A stretch of DNA of 64,000 bases from Petaurus breviceps papuanus (taxonomy: Eukaryota; Chordata; Mammalia; Diprotodontia; Petauridae): NCBI GenBank assembly GCA_028583685.1, contig JAMXIF010001253.1, positions 31,544,504 through 31,608,503 on the forward strand. Direction: 5' to 3'. Positions 11,729 through 23,611 of this stretch are shown here, piece by piece. The notes beneath the pieces were generated by a model. That model had not been told where the DNA came from. It saw only the letters and a program-made list of their open reading frames with translations, and ran no database searches. How positions within the stretch are numbered: position 1 is the stretch's first letter; each line of letters starts with the position of its first letter. The position numbers were made by a program, and so were the translations under genes.

Positions 11729-12885
11729 GTAACACCAGTGATTTTTAGATAATTCCTCCTTGAACTGTTTTCCAGATCAATTCTTTTAAACAATATATAT
11801 CTTAAATTTACTTCTTTTTATCCATCTTTAAATTTATTCTTATGTTCCTTGTTGTCTCATAACGTAATTGTTTTCTGTCAGTCTATTTTAATTTTCAGGG
11901 AATTCAACTCTTGAATAAGGTTTGCCTTTGTTCTAAGAGATTAAATCATCCTTGCTATTTTTTTTTCTTCTCCAGCATTACCATTTTGTATCTCATTTTG
12001 TTTTTTTTTCCAGGTACTCTTGTATTTGTGTCCAGGGCATTCTTTTCTCTGAGGTTCTTTCCTGATTTGTGGAGTTCTCTATTCTGGGTTTATCCTTTGG
12101 GCTTCTCTCAGTGCAAAGCATTTCTTTACTGTATCCAGAATTTTCTTTGCTTTACCTCTTATCTCTAACCCAATTTTCTATATTGGGGATTTGTACTAGG
12201 GTCAAACTCTATATTCCTACAGATGCTGCTTAATCCTTAGTATAACATCTAAGCCCCAAGAGGCCTCATCTTCTGCAGGAGTTTTCTGTCCTTATTGTAC
12301 ACTATGATTCAGGTCTAGCCTCTTTTGATATTGGCTTGGGTATAGGTTTTCTAGGTTCTGAGTATTGACTCTGTCTCTTATTGTGATTGAGGATAGAGTC
12401 CCTATATCACCCTTCAGTGGGCCTTAGCACTGTTCTGTCCCTATTGCCTGCTATGAATGGGGATAAGGCCTCTTGTTGACCTTGTGCTATGTACTAGTTT
12501 GGTCCTGTCTTGCAGGAATGGTTCCCTTGACTTGCCCATTCTTACCATGCTGGGTACTGCTCTCATTCTTCTAATTACCCTAGCTGTCTTTTCTCTACAC
12601 TTCTGTGGTCTTCTGGCAGTATCATTGTACAATTCTGGACATCATGAATAAGCTGATTCTTCATGTCATTTTTGTTGTTGTTTTTGGTCATTGTACTCTC
12701 TGATGAATACCTACAGCTTCTGTATTTTGGCAGAATATAGGTTTAGACCATCATCTTACACAGTATATCACCTGAGCACTTGTGGGGATTTGGGCTCTTC
12801 TAGGTATTACATTGCCATTTTCTCACAATTCTCCAAGAAACATCTTTTATCAGTTATGATCACCAGCTTATTTGAAATGTAGCAT

Positions 12886-13400
12886 CCTAGAGCATTGCCT
12901 GAGGCTCTGAGATGTTAAGTGGCTTGCCCTGGGTCACACAGGCAGTTTGTGTCAGAGGCAGAACTTGAAGCTACCGTGTTTCCCCGATAATAAGACACTG
13001 TCTTATTATTTTTTTTTGGACAGAAAAACACCTTATTTTCAGGGGAGGGCTTATTTTAATGAACATTGACAGCAATTTTAATAAACAGGTAAATGTGAAC
13101 AAAAAAATGTACCTTTATTCAATAAGCAAATCACTGGGGAAGAAAAGGTGCGTTTCACCCGGGGGGGTGGGGTGGGATGGGATGGTACATACAGAGGGTA
13201 CCGTAATGTAGCATGTAGCGCAGGGGATCATCTTCACTACAGTAGCAATCTCAATAGGGCTTATTTTCGGGGGAGGGCTTATTTTAGAGGAATCTTACAC
13301 AGTAAGGGGAGGGCTTATTTTCGGGATAGGTCTTATTATCGGGGAAACATGGTAGTTCTCTATCACACCATACTATCTCTCAACACTGAGGGGGAAAATC
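12886..13400 (-). mobile_element. MIR-type SINE split by a MITE
   Basis: Left part GATGTTAAGTGGCTTGCCCT, GGGTCACACAGGCAG and GAGGCAGAACTTGAA. Right part GTTCTCTATCACACCATACT continues the MIR antisense after the insertion at 12974-13352. Confidence 0.75.
12972..13354. mobile_element. TA-flanked MITE (Tc1/mariner-like) with 25-bp inverted ends
   Basis: The left end reads TACCGTGTTTCCCCGATAAT and the right end is its inverted copy ATTATCGGGGAAACATGGTA. Counting five further bases (AAGAC), 24 of 25 match. Both ends carry TA, as expected of a Tc1/mariner target. The inside has no transposase frame but repeats GGGCTTATTTT several times (near 13047, 13258, 13277 and 13312), each near a CGGGG or AGGGG run. 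A non-autonomous element. Confidence 0.85.
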
Positions 13401-14847
13401 TGCATACTTGGTTATAACTAAATTAATTAGTTGTTCCAAACTGCATCATCTTAACAATAGGTACAGAAAAAGCCTTTGACAAAATACAATATAAATGTTT
13501 ATTTATGCTAAAACTCTATAAACCAAAAGCATAAAAGGGCTATCTTTAAAATATTGTAAAAGTGATTTTAAAAAGATTTAAAACCCAAAGCTAATATTAT
13601 TCATAATGAAAAAACAGTAGAAGCTTTCCCAATAAACATAATAATGTAAGGAGTTCTCCAGTCCCTACTCTTATCATCAGACACAGTTCTAGAAATGCTA
13701 GCAGTAACAGTGAAACCAAAGAAAGAAATTTAAGGATTAACAAAGGCAAGGAGGAGACACAATTGACTCTATTTTGTGGTAATACAATGGACTATTTTAA
13801 AAATCCCAGAGAATCAGCAAAGAAACAAATTGAGGCAATTTATAGCTTCAGTAAAGTAGTAGGATATAAAAATAAATTCTCAAAAATCAGCAGTATTTCT
13901 AAATAGCAAAAACAAAATCCAGGAAGGAATATGATAAAGGGACATATTCAAAATAAATGCATAAAATATGTCAGCATCAGTCCACCAAAGCATACTTAAG
14001 AATGTAAAGATGCAATTACAAAACATTCTTTAAAGAAATACACATTTAATTGAAAGTATGGTCATTGTTTATGATTTTTACAAATATAATTAAATGATAT
14101 TAACAAAATTCATTTATAGATTTAAAGCTATACCTCAAGTTTAAAAAAAGTAGAGATTAAAAAGAAATAACTTCCAAACTTCAAACTCTACTGTAAACTG
14201 GTAATCATCAAAGCAATTTGGAAGTGGTTAAAAGAAAAATAGATTACTAGACAAGAAAAGGAAGAGTTAGGAGCAATTGAACTTAATTGTTGTCGGTATT
14301 GAATAAACCAGACAACACAAATTATTGGGAGTGAAGTCCCTATTTGATAACTTCCAGAAAAACTAGAAAGTATTTTGACTGGAATTAGGTTAGATCAACA
14401 TCTTACACAATATACTGCATAACATCATAATGGATATGAGACCTGAATATTAATGTTCACACTGTAAAAATTTTAGAAAATAACTAAATCAGTTATCTTT
14501 TACAACTATGGCTAGGTGGACACTTCTTAATCAGAAAATATGACATAGACATCACAAAATACATTATAGATGATTTCAATTACATGGCATTGAAAAGTTT
14601 TACAGGAACAAAATTAATGAAACAAGAATAATAAAGGAAGCCTTTGGGGTAAATCTTTGTATCAAATATCTCTTATAAGTGTCTGATACACATGACAAAT
14701 AGGAAATTGAGTTATATAAAACTGAGAACCATTCCACAATGTATAAGTAATCAAAGAATATAAGCAAATACTTCTCTAAAGAATTATGAATTGTTAACAA
14801 CCATAAAAATGAAAATTCCAAATCACTAACAGTAAGAGAAATGTAAG

Positions 14848-15012
14848 TCATGGGATCATAAGATCACAGATTTAGCTCTAAAGGGATCTGGGATGCCACC
14901 TAGTTCAATGCCTTTATTTTACAAATAAGGAAATAGAGACTGTGAGATTAAGTGGATTAATTGCCTATGGTCACATAAGTAGCAAGTCTTATAGCCAGGA
15001 TTTACAAACTGG
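14848..15012 (-). mobile_element. MIR/CORE-SINE fragment
   Basis: GGATCATAAGATCACAGATT, CCACCTAGTTCAATGCCTTT, TTACAAATAAGGAAATAGAG and GGTCACATAAGTAGCAAG match the marsupial MIR-like antisense. Confidence 0.75.
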
Positions 15013-15539
15013 CAAAGATGAAAAGAGATGGAAATATTTGATGTTGTTCAATGTTGGCTTCATCAAGACAGGCACACTAATATACTACTATGAATTTGTC
15101 CAATTATTGTGGAAAGCAATTTGGAATTCTGTTTATACCCTTTGACACAAAGATCTCACTGCTAGACATATACCTCAAGTCAAAGACTTGAGAAAAAAAA
15201 ATCCAGTATTCACCAAAATATTAATTGTAGCACTTTTTTTTGTGGTAGTAAAGAACTGGGAACAAAGGAAATGACCATTCACTGATGAATGGCAAAACAA
15301 ATTGTGTGATACGAGCATAATGAAATATTACTTGCTATAAGAAACAATAAATATGAAGAATTTAGAAGAGCATGGAAGATGCATATAAATTGAACAGAAT
15401 CAGGAAAACAATATACACAATTATTACAACAATGGAAAATTGAATACTTGGTAATTATAATGACCAAACTCTATCCTGGTAAGAGATGAGGATATAGACA
15501 TTTTTCACTTCTTTATAGAGATTGGGGATTGTAGGTTGG

Positions 15540-15541
<2 letters not shown>

Positions 15542-15581
<40 letters not shown>
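15542..15581. repeat. (TG)n microsatellite
   Basis: Twenty TG units. Confidence 0.93.
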
Positions 15582-15583
<2 letters not shown>

Positions 15584-15789
15584 ATAGATACACACAAAGA
15601 AACTTATTCGATGTGTTGATTTTGGTGAACTGCCTTTTTTTTTTACTTCTTTATTCTTTGTTATGAGGGGTGACTCACTGGAAAAGGGAATGAGAAGTGA
15701 TAAATTAGGTAGTGAAGCGATATAAAAATTAAATATCAATAAAACAAATTTTAAACAGGAAACAAAGACAAAAAAAAGCACTGCTCCAA

Positions 15790-16000
15790 CTATATGCCAG
15801 CAAAATCCTTCTTTAGGAAAAAACAAAATACAACCACATTTGCCTTTTCCCCTACAGAATGATCTATCCAGTTCCCTTCAAAGTTTTGGCTGCCAGGGTA
15901 AACATCATTTTATCTCCAAGTTCAAATTGTTTGCCCCAAATACCAATTGTTTTAAAAACGATAAGCTAAGGTACTCTTAGCTGAATGTTTAGTAGCTCAA
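15790..16000. other. Unassigned sequence
   Basis: About 210 bp between L1 copies. I see no ORF or repeat match. Confidence 0.3.
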
Positions 16001-16016
16001 ACTCTTTTGTATTTCT

Positions 16017-16830
16017 CTAATTTTTCATTCTTGTTGTTTTCCTTGACTAATTCTTGGTTCCTCATAGAGTTATTTGTTTCCATTTGATTGATTCTAGTTT
16101 TTAGCAAATCATTTTCCTTGGTTAATTTTTGGAGCTCCTTTTCCATATCATATACTTTTCTTTTTAGAGAGATGTTTTCCTCACTATAACTTTTTTCTAA
16201 TTCTGCTATTTTGGTTTTGAGAGAATTATTCATTTTGTCTTCTATCTCTCTCATTTTGTTTTCAAAGTTCCTTTTTGATCTCATCTAGGAGAGCTTTCTG
16301 TGCTTGGGACCCATTCCCTGTGGAAGTTTCAGCTTTGGGTGTGGAGTCCACATTGTCTCCCTCTGAGGTTGGTTCCTCCCTCTGAGGATAGTAGGACTCC
16401 AGAGTCTTTGTCTTTGTAGTCTGCTTTCTACCCATTTTGAGGCAGGGTCCTAGCCACGCCCTTCCTCTAGGATCCCAAGCCTTTACTGCAGAGGGTTTTG
16501 CCCTGGGGCAAGAGTTACTATGTTTTGGGAGGGGGGGGTTGGAGCAAGTGAGGTTCACTCTGTCATCCTGGTCTTTGGAGGTCCTGAAAGGGGCTTTTTT
16601 TTTTTTTAATTTCAGGGCTATGAAGTGGTAGCCCCAGGAGTGTTTGCTGTCCAGAACAGGGGCCCCTGTATTTGCTTCTTACCTTGCTCTTTCCAGTCCC
16701 AGCCCTTTGGTGATAGGCCTGGTAGTGGCCCTTGTGGTTGATGGGGCGCCTTGCTCTCCGAGTTGATCAGGCCCCTTCCGGGCCTGCGTCTGCTGCCTGC
16801 GCTGCGCCTTCCCGGCCTGCCTCTGTGTCT
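16017..16830 (-). mobile_element. L1 5'UTR-ORF1 fragment lacking both L1 ends
   Basis: A perfect 16-bp duplication ACTCTTTTGTATTTCT lies at 16001-16016 and 16831-16846. Between them is 814 bp of minus-strand L1: CpG-rich 5'UTR, then ORF1 from ATGGGTAGAAAG (start at 16437) coding MGRKQTTKTKTLESYYPQRE. One frameshift near 16265-16280 follows, then coiled coil (KMREIEDKMNNSL to KNEKLEKYKRV). It stops in mid-ORF1 with no 3'UTR and no A-tail. The 5' end is also inside the 5'UTR, since the CAAGATGG start found in other copies is missing. Confidence 0.9.
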
Positions 16831-17029
16831 ACTCTTTTGTATTTCTGAACCACACTCCCTGAAGAGGCTTACCTCTTCATGGGCAACCTGATTTTAGCTT
16901 ATGGAAGCAAGCATTCAATAGACTAACTGACTTAATATCTGAAGACTAGACCTTACCTGGCCATCATCCACGTAGTGACCAATCACTAATCACTGTATCC
17001 TGACCAAACAATACCCCAAAGCCTTCAAG

Positions 17030-17215
17030 GTTTAAAGGCATGGTGTGTTGGAGAAGGCACAGATTTGAAATCAGAAGGAACTGTGTTCAAATTTTATCAG
17101 CTGTGTGACCCTGGGCAAGTTCATTACTTTCTGTATGCTTCTGTTTCCTCAATTATAAAATAAGGATGTTTGACTCAGTGGCCTTTAGGGTTTCTTCTAG
17201 TTCTATGATCCTATA
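17030..17215 (+). mobile_element. THER1/MIR-type SINE
   Basis: GCTGTGTGACCCTGGGCAAG, TCTGTTTCCTCAATTATAAA and the CR1-like end TTCTAGTTCTATGATCCTAT. Between 16847 and 17029 I see nothing assignable. Confidence 0.85.
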
Positions 17216-17782
17216 TGAAAATCAGAACTTTGCTGATAAGTATATCAGAAGTGAACCTTTTTCTCTGTATACACAAGAACACTCCTACCTCATATCACAT
17301 CTCTGCAGAAGTGTCGAAGGCTGCAGAGAGGTCAAGGAAGATGAGAATTCAGAAGTGATCATTGTAATTTGCAACTAAGATCATTAGTAACTTTGGAGAG
17401 AAAAGTTTCAGTGGAATAATAATGTCAATAACTGTATTGTAAGTTTAAGAAGAGAATAAGAATAGAGAAAGTGGTAGCACCTATTTTTGACAGCCCTTTC
17501 AAGGAAGTTAATTGCAAAGGACAGAAGAAACAAAGGACATTAAGGATTTGGGGGGTGGTGGAAGGATCTAGTGATGATTTATTCAGGATAGGGGAGACAC
17601 AAGCATATTTGTAGATGGTAGGGAAGGAGCCAGTAGAGAGGGAGAGATTGAAATTAAGTGGTAGAGTGGGGATGACAGAGGGGACCATCTATTAGAGGAG
17701 ACAAGATGGAATAAGATTGCTTGAACAGGTAGAGGTTAACCTTGGTAAGCAGTAAGGCCATTTTATCCCGTGAGATGGGAGT

Positions 17783-18683
17783 TGTTAAGATATTAGGAGA
17801 TACTATGTTTTCCAGAGCTAAGGCCCAGCAAGCAAACTGTACCTTGAACTTGGCATAACAACAGTCCTTTCTACTCACTTTCTGGAACTGATAGTCCCTG
17901 AGCTTGAGCAAGTACCAACAGGCCCAGACATGAAGCCTTGCTATGAATGGACTTTTTGTCACTGGACAACCTTGCCTCACTGTTGTGCCTCACAACTGTT
18001 ACTGCACTATACTGTTTGACTCTGTCTAGTCACAAATATATAAATCAAGGTTTAGCCCCACTAGGGCGGGCCCCAGCACATGTGTCTAGATCCCCTCCTT
18101 GCTTGCAAGTCATTTCCCTCGCTTTGAAATTAAAACTTCTTTTTTAATAAAATTTTTTAAATTAATTAATTACTTTTAGTTTTCAACACTTGCTTTTATA
18201 AGATTGAGTTCTAAATTTCCCGCCCCTTTCCCCTTCCCCAAGATGGCATGCAATCTGATATAGGCTATACATGTATAATCATATTAAACATATTTCCATA
18301 TTAGTCACATTGTGAAAGAAGAATCAGAAGAAAATGGAAAAACCATGAGAAAGAAAAAAAAACAATAGAGAAAATAGTATGCTTCAATCTGCATTCAGAC
18401 TCCATCCTTCTTTCTCTAGAAGTAGATAGCATCTTCTATCATAAGTCTTTTGGAATTGTCTTAGATCATTGCTTTGCTCAGAAGAACTAAGTCTAACAAA
18501 GTCAGTCATTGGACAATGTTGCTGTTACTGTGAACTGTGTTCTTCTGGTTCTGCTCACTTCACTCAGCATCAGTTCGTGCAAGTCTGAAATTAAACTGTT
18601 TGAATCCTGACTCTCCTGTCTCTAGCCTGCTTTGTTTGGCTCCAGCCATCCACAGGTTTGAGGTTGGTTCAGCCTAGTTGACA
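17783..18683. mobile_element. Solo LTR (retroviral fossil) with nested L1 end
   Basis: It begins TGTTAA and ends TTGACA, imperfect inverted ends typical of LTRs. It contains a TATA-like TATATAAAT near 18033, and the L2 host resumes on both sides. Flanks GAGT and AAGT may be a worn 4-bp duplication. About 440 bp once the nested L1 piece is set aside. No internal viral genes are present, so it is a recombined remnant. Family not named. It is older than the L1 inserted in it. Confidence 0.7.
18138..18584 (-). mobile_element. 5'-truncated L1 (3'UTR) inserted in the LTR
   Basis: Poly(T) start, then L1 3'UTR matching 51487-51960 (CCAAGATGGCATGCAATCTG, TCTTTTGGAATTGTCTTAGA, TGGTTCTGCTCACTTCACTC). 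The duplication TGAAATTAAAACT at 18125-18137 and TGAAATTAAACT at 18585-18596 proves insertion into the LTR. Confidence 0.92.
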
Positions 18684-19641
18684 AAGTGAAGGAGGGGATA
18701 GTGGCAGAAGACATTTGGTGATAGATGAGGAAGAGGAAAGAAAGGGGAGCTCATGATGAATGGCTTCAATATTTTTTTTTTCTGTAAAATATGAGGCAAA
18801 GATTTCTATGGAGAGGATTGGGGAGGGTGATCTGTGGGAGGGTTGAAAAGAGATAAGAAGTCTTGGAAAAGCTACTGTGGAGATAAGTTGAGAAGGAAAG
18901 TATGGTACAATTGTCTGGCATCAGTGAGGACACAGTTGAGGTTGTAAATCAGGTATTGAATTTATTGAAAAAAGAAGGGGAGGGGTGAGAGGGAGCTGCA
19001 AACAATAGTTATTGGATTTTGATTGGGTGGTAGATATGAATAGCATAAACTTGAAAGGAAAGAGAGATTGTGAGTAATGATTGTAGGGGGAGAACTGGAA
19101 GTGACAATGGGAAGCAAGGAATATTCTAGTTCCCCTGCCTTGATCAGTAAGCTGAGGAAAATGAGTGAAGGTACAGCCTATACTGAAAAGGGAGGCCAGG
19201 GAGACTGTGTCACCTAGGGGGAGCCAGTTTTCACTAATAGTTAATAGAGGGAAGGAGTAAGAGAGGAACAGATTTAGGATGAAGGAGTGTTTGTTGTCTA
19301 TGGAACATTTGAGAGGGCACAATGGAGGGCAGGGTATCAGCTGAAACTAGGGTGAGAGCTAAAGGTGATGGGGAAAAAAGCATCAGGTTATGGGGGCAGG
19401 GTGGGGAATGGGGTTTGGAAGATGAGATACAGGGCTTACTACTATCAATGTCTAACTACTGCCTGCCCACCACAGATGTGGTGGCTCACCACTAATGAGG
19501 GGTTAGAGATTCATCACAATTCTTAGAGGAACATCAGAAGCAGTTGAATTCCAGAACCTTTCTCCGCCATTTTGGGACCTAGCTTGCTATGCTATATACT
19601 TCCAGAAACCTCTTCACTTGGATATGTAAGTTATGTGTAGG

Positions 19642-19642
<1 letters not shown>

Positions 19643-19728
<86 letters not shown>

Positions 19729-19840
19729 TGTGTTCTTTCCCCTCTCTGTCTCTCCTCTCTTTCTTTTCTTCCTCCCTCCCCTTTTCCTCTTTTTTTTCCC
19801 TCTCCCCCCCCCCTCCCCCTCTCCCCCTCTCTCTCCACTC
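19643..19840. repeat. (TC)n microsatellite and pyrimidine tract
   Basis: About 38 pure TC units to 19718, then a degenerate pyrimidine run to about 19840. Purine/pyrimidine asymmetry is almost complete for nearly 200 bp. Confidence 0.95.
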
Positions 19841-20224
19841 AGAGAAAATTTAATTTAAAAATGTTGGGGAATGAAGAGACTGAATAGCTTTCAAATCTCT
19901 GAAATTAGATATTTTGATATTTTGATTAGATAAATGATATTTTGGTTGGTGTAGCAGTAAATCTATATATTAATTTAGAAAGTATTTTCTTCATTACTAT
20001 TTTAGCTCATCCTGACCATGGGCATTTAAGCTCTCTGCAGTTCTTCTTGGTTTAGTTCTTCATTCCTTTAAAATTGTTTTCTTTTTGAATTCATGTATCT
20101 TATATAGGTAGAATAGTTCCCATATATTTAATATATTTCATCATTAAATCGTATTTCTCTTTCCTGCTTTCTTGATTTTATTATAATACATAAAAATGCA
20201 TATGATTTTTGTAGGTCTAATAAA

Positions 20225-20456
20225 TAATAGCTACAATTTATATAGCACCTTAAGGTTTGCAAAGTGCTTAACACCTGTTATCTCATTTCATTCTCACAAC
20301 CTTTGAAATAGGTGCTATTATCATCCTCATTTTACAGCTGAGGAAACTGAGGCTGAGAAAGGTGAAGTCACTTGCCCAGGGGTGTCTGAGGCAGGGTTTA
20401 AACTCAGGACTTCCTTACTCCAACTTCTGTGCTTTATCCATTGCACCACCTGCCTA
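20225..20456 (-). mobile_element. MIR-type SINE
   Basis: GCACCTTAAGGTTTGCAAAG, CATTTTACAGCTGAGGAAAC, CACTTGCCCAGGGGTGTCTG and TTATCCATTGCACCACCTGC. Confidence 0.87.
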
Positions 20457-20708
20457 TATCAAACCTTGCTGGTTTATGCTATATGCTATTTTGCTAAAAT
20501 CTATGAAATTAGATAGTGTTAGTTCTGAGATCCCTTCTTTTTATATAATTCTGGTACTTGGGTTCAAACTGTAGCTATTATGTTAAGAAAAAATCCTTCC
20601 AATCCTGTGCTTTTTTTGTATTAACATAAATGTGTGTTAAATTTTAGCAAGGTCTTTTTTCTTACATCTATTGATATAAGGGTATTATTTTAAACAACAT
20701 GCTAATTT

Positions 20709-20947
<239 letters not shown>

Positions 20948-21103
20948 TTGCTTTTTGGAGGAGGGAAGGCAGGGCAGTTGGGGTTAAGTGACTTGCCCAA
21001 GGTCACAGGTCTAATAAGTGTTAAGTGTCTGAGGTCAAATTTGAACTCAGATCCTCCTGACTCCAGGGCCAGTGCTCTATTCACTGCGCCACTTAGCCGC
21101 CCC
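20948..21103 (-). mobile_element. tRNA-derived SINE with expanded tail
   Basis: GGTTAAGTGACTTGCCCAAG, CTCCTGACTCCAGGGCCAG and CCACTTAGCCGCCCC. The duplications AACATGCTAATTTTC (20696-20710) and AACATACTAATTTC (21104-21117) enclose SINE plus simple repeat. Confidence 0.92.
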
Positions 21104-22079
21104 AACATACTAATTTCTTTACTATTCAGACGACTTTTCTGATATGTCACATAATCACAATATATAATTTTTAATGTATTGCTGAATTATTTAACAATTT
21201 TTATATGAACATGAAATATTATTTGTACTTTTATTTCTTTGCCCTTTCTTCCCATAGTTTGTGGACTATACTTTATGGAAACTGGGACAGAGTGTTATCA
21301 TCCTTTCCTATTTTCAAGAACAGTTTATATGGCATTAGAATTATTTGTTCTTTAAGTGTTTGCCAAAATTCATTTATGAAGCCAGCTGGTCCTATTTTTT
21401 TTTTTGCATAAAAGTTTGTTAATCACTGGTTTGGTTTATTTCTCTATTACTGGTTTATTTAGACTATTTTTTTCAATTTAAGCATTTAATATTTTATAGA
21501 TATTTATCCATTTTGTTACAATATGTTTTGTTGCTACTTTAATTGTGTATAATACTTTCCAATAATTTTATTTTGCTATTACAATTTCTCCTCATTAAAA
21601 AAAATTGCTAACTTGTTTTCCCTCTGTGATTAAATCAGCGAATGGTTTATTGATTTTATTCTTTGCAGAAAACTAAATTAATTCAGTGGGGTTTTCACTT
21701 TTAGTTCTATGGTTTTCTACTTTGATCTTAGTGGCCCCTTCATTTATGCTTAACTGCAAATTTGTTTTTTAATCTTTTTTTGTTTAGTTAACATAAATTT
21801 TCAAGGAAATAAATGTCTCTAACAACTGCATTCACTGCATACTATACATTTTGATGTGTTGCATTATTATCATTTTAATATGATTTTAATTGTTTCTGTA
21901 AATTTGGTGACTCAGGCTTTGGAAAAAAAAGTTTTGCAGAAGTCTTTTATTTCTTACATCAAGGTCACTGCACATAGTAGGTATTTAATATTTATTGAAT
22001 GAATGAAAAATTAACATGGAACCTGTGGGGCAGGGCAAGAGTTGCTGTTAGCTATGCTTTTTTAAAAATGGAAGGAAAA

Positions 22080-22285
22080 AGATCAGAGATCTAGAGCTGG
22101 AAGTAATCTTAGAGGCTATTTAATCCATCCCCTTTATTTCAGTCTAAGAGGCCAAAGCTTTGAGAACTTAAGTGCCTTGCATAAGGCCACACAACTTAGA
22201 AGGAAGATAGGCTTGATTTGAACCCAGGTCCACTGATCCCAGACCTAGCTGTCTTTCCACTATACCACACTGCCTCTATTGTGGC
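22080..22285 (-). mobile_element. MIR-like CORE-SINE
   Basis: GATCTAGAGCTGGAAGTAAT, CTTGCATAAGGCCACACAAC, GATTTGAACCCAGGTCCACT and CCACTATACCACACTGCCTC. Confidence 0.82.
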
Positions 22286-23239
22286 AGCACATATTCAAGT
22301 CCAAGAATCTAACAGTTCTTGGTATTTGGAAGTCAGTCATATAAAGGCTTCAAATTAATAAGACTGATGGCCAAATCCCAGGATAGAAGCCTCGAGTTGA
22401 AGAACCTAGAACTTACTGGTGCTGTGAGTTTTATTTATGCAAAGATGGAGTTGGAGACTCTCTAATTAAGGGAAGAAAAAGCACCCCTTGCAAGCTGGAC
22501 TTGGAGATGTCTCATTTCTTGTTCTTCAAATGTTTATTAGGAGCTTGTAGCTTAAGTATAGACCCTCACAAAAGGCTGCTAATTTCAACAAGTGCCCATG
22601 TACCATGTACGAGGAGGGTACCAGAGAAAAGATTTTATATACTGCTGTGGACACTTTAGGTGTGGGATATAATATACTTGGGAAGATATTCAGAGAAGAG
22701 GATAATAATACAACTTCAATCTTATGTGAACTGCTTGAAATTAGAGAGTTTTCCCATATCCTCAAGAAATACTTGGAAAAGGGGAGGAATTGGAAATTAC
22801 TAAATTTTGGGGAGGGGCTGGGAAATGCTGAATGATATAAAATTGACAAAGAAAATGGACTGTGGAACACGTAAGAAGACCGCTGGTGACTTGCACACCC
22901 TTTTCTTCAGACAGCACATCATTGCTAAGAGAAACAAGGGCTCGGCCTGTAGGACAAGCTATAGCAGGGTGGCCAGAGGGACCCATTTGTGACTATTTTC
23001 AGTTAGGTATACATACTTAACCAGAGACGGATACCTTGCTAGAACATGTCATAGATATGATGCAGGAGTGACAGGGTACTTACTGATGTAAAGGAATGTC
23101 GAGGGCCTCAGGTGATGTGCCTTTGACCTCATAATTCCCTGATACAATGCCTCAAAATCATGGTACTTGAATGCTTATGGTAGTGGATACCAATGGTGTC
23201 ACTTTGAGTGCATAGAAGATCTAAGTCAAGTTCCTAACT
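22286..23239. other. Unassigned, probably unique
   Basis: No long ORF with family resemblance and no repeat I recognise over about 950 bp. A search against other marsupials would show whether any of it is conserved. Confidence 0.35.
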
Positions 23240-23345
23240 ACTTCCTGGGACAAGCATTTATTAAGCTTTTTTACCGTGTGTCAGGTGCTGTACAAAGAAA
23301 GGAAAAACAGGTCGTTTCCTCAAGGAGCATCATCATGATAACCAT
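23240..23345 (-). mobile_element. L2 3' end fragment
   Basis: ACAAGCATTTATTAAGC, TGTGTCAGGTGCTGTACAAA and CCTCAAGGAGCA match the antisense L2 end. Confidence 0.7.
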
Positions 23346-23349
23346 CGTT

Positions 23350-23611
23350 TTCATCTTCTCTAGCATTTAAATAGAAATTTTAATCTTTCCAAAGTGGTTT
23401 ATGTATGTTAACTCATTTGATTCTCAAAATAATCTTTGGAGGTAGGTGCTATTATTATTCCCATTTTACAGGCAGGAAAAACTAAGGCCAACAGAGCTTA
23501 ATTTACTTGACTTACACAGGATAAAATAGCTAAGTGTCTGAGGAGAGATTTGAGCTCAGGTCTTTCTGACTTCAAGTCTAGTGGTTCATCCACTGCACTG
23601 AGTATCTTATT
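23350..23611 (-). mobile_element. MIR-type SINE
   Basis: TTTCCAAAGTGGTTTATGTA, CATTTTACAGGCAGGAAAAA, GATTTGAGCTCAGGTCTTTC and TTCATCCACTGCACTGAG. Confidence 0.85.

Larger units (their letters stand above)
7536..12885 (-). mobile_element. Old, much-interrupted L1
   Basis: Antisense L1 pieces in correct order. ORF2 end and RT region lie at 7536-7965, 8500-9384 and 9656-9985; near 9280 there is the RT catalytic antisense CATTATGTATCATCTGCAAA. The inter-ORF region is at about 10255-10560. ORF1 is at 11165-12000 (CCTTGACCCTGAAGTTCTGA, ATTTTGGCTATGATGTTCCT) and probable 5'UTR runs to about 12885. Insertions are an unknown GC-rich piece, THER1, MIR, L2, (TG)n and a SINE. It is strongly diverged. 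Confidence 0.7.
13410..15790 (+). mobile_element. Old plus-strand L1, ORF2 RT domain to 3' region
   Basis: Sense L1 ORF2: GTACAGAAAAAGCCTTTGAC ([10 protein letters not shown]-like) at 13460, the region matching RQGCPLSPLLF near 13650, and the C-terminal part around 15270-15420 (GACCATTCACTGATGAATGG). It ends with A-rich sequence near 15780. Full of stops. A MIR-like SINE (14848-15012) and (TG)n interrupt it. Confidence 0.8.
17270..19350 (-). mobile_element. L2 LINE ORF2, interrupted by LTR
   Basis: Antisense L2: GTGTCGAAGGCTGCAGAGAG (complement of the RT-domain AFDTVDH region) at 17312, AGCATATTTGTAGATGGTAG and GAAGGAGCCAGTAGAGAGGG near 17630. After the LTR it resumes with AGTGGCAGAAGACATTTGGT at 18700 and runs to about 19350. 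The same family is seen at 26385-28560. L2 encodes an endonuclease-RT; this copy is dead. Confidence 0.85.

Noticed and set aside
15997-16558. A host coiled-coil gene (MGRKQTTKTKTLE..., EKELQKLTKEN...)
   Set aside because: This is L1 ORF1, matched by the 5'UTR next to it and by the ORF1 remnants at 3866-4140 and 44290-44560.
19589-19887. Open frames of SLSLSL and REREREs over the (TC)n tract
   Set aside because: They are translations of a dinucleotide repeat, not proteins.
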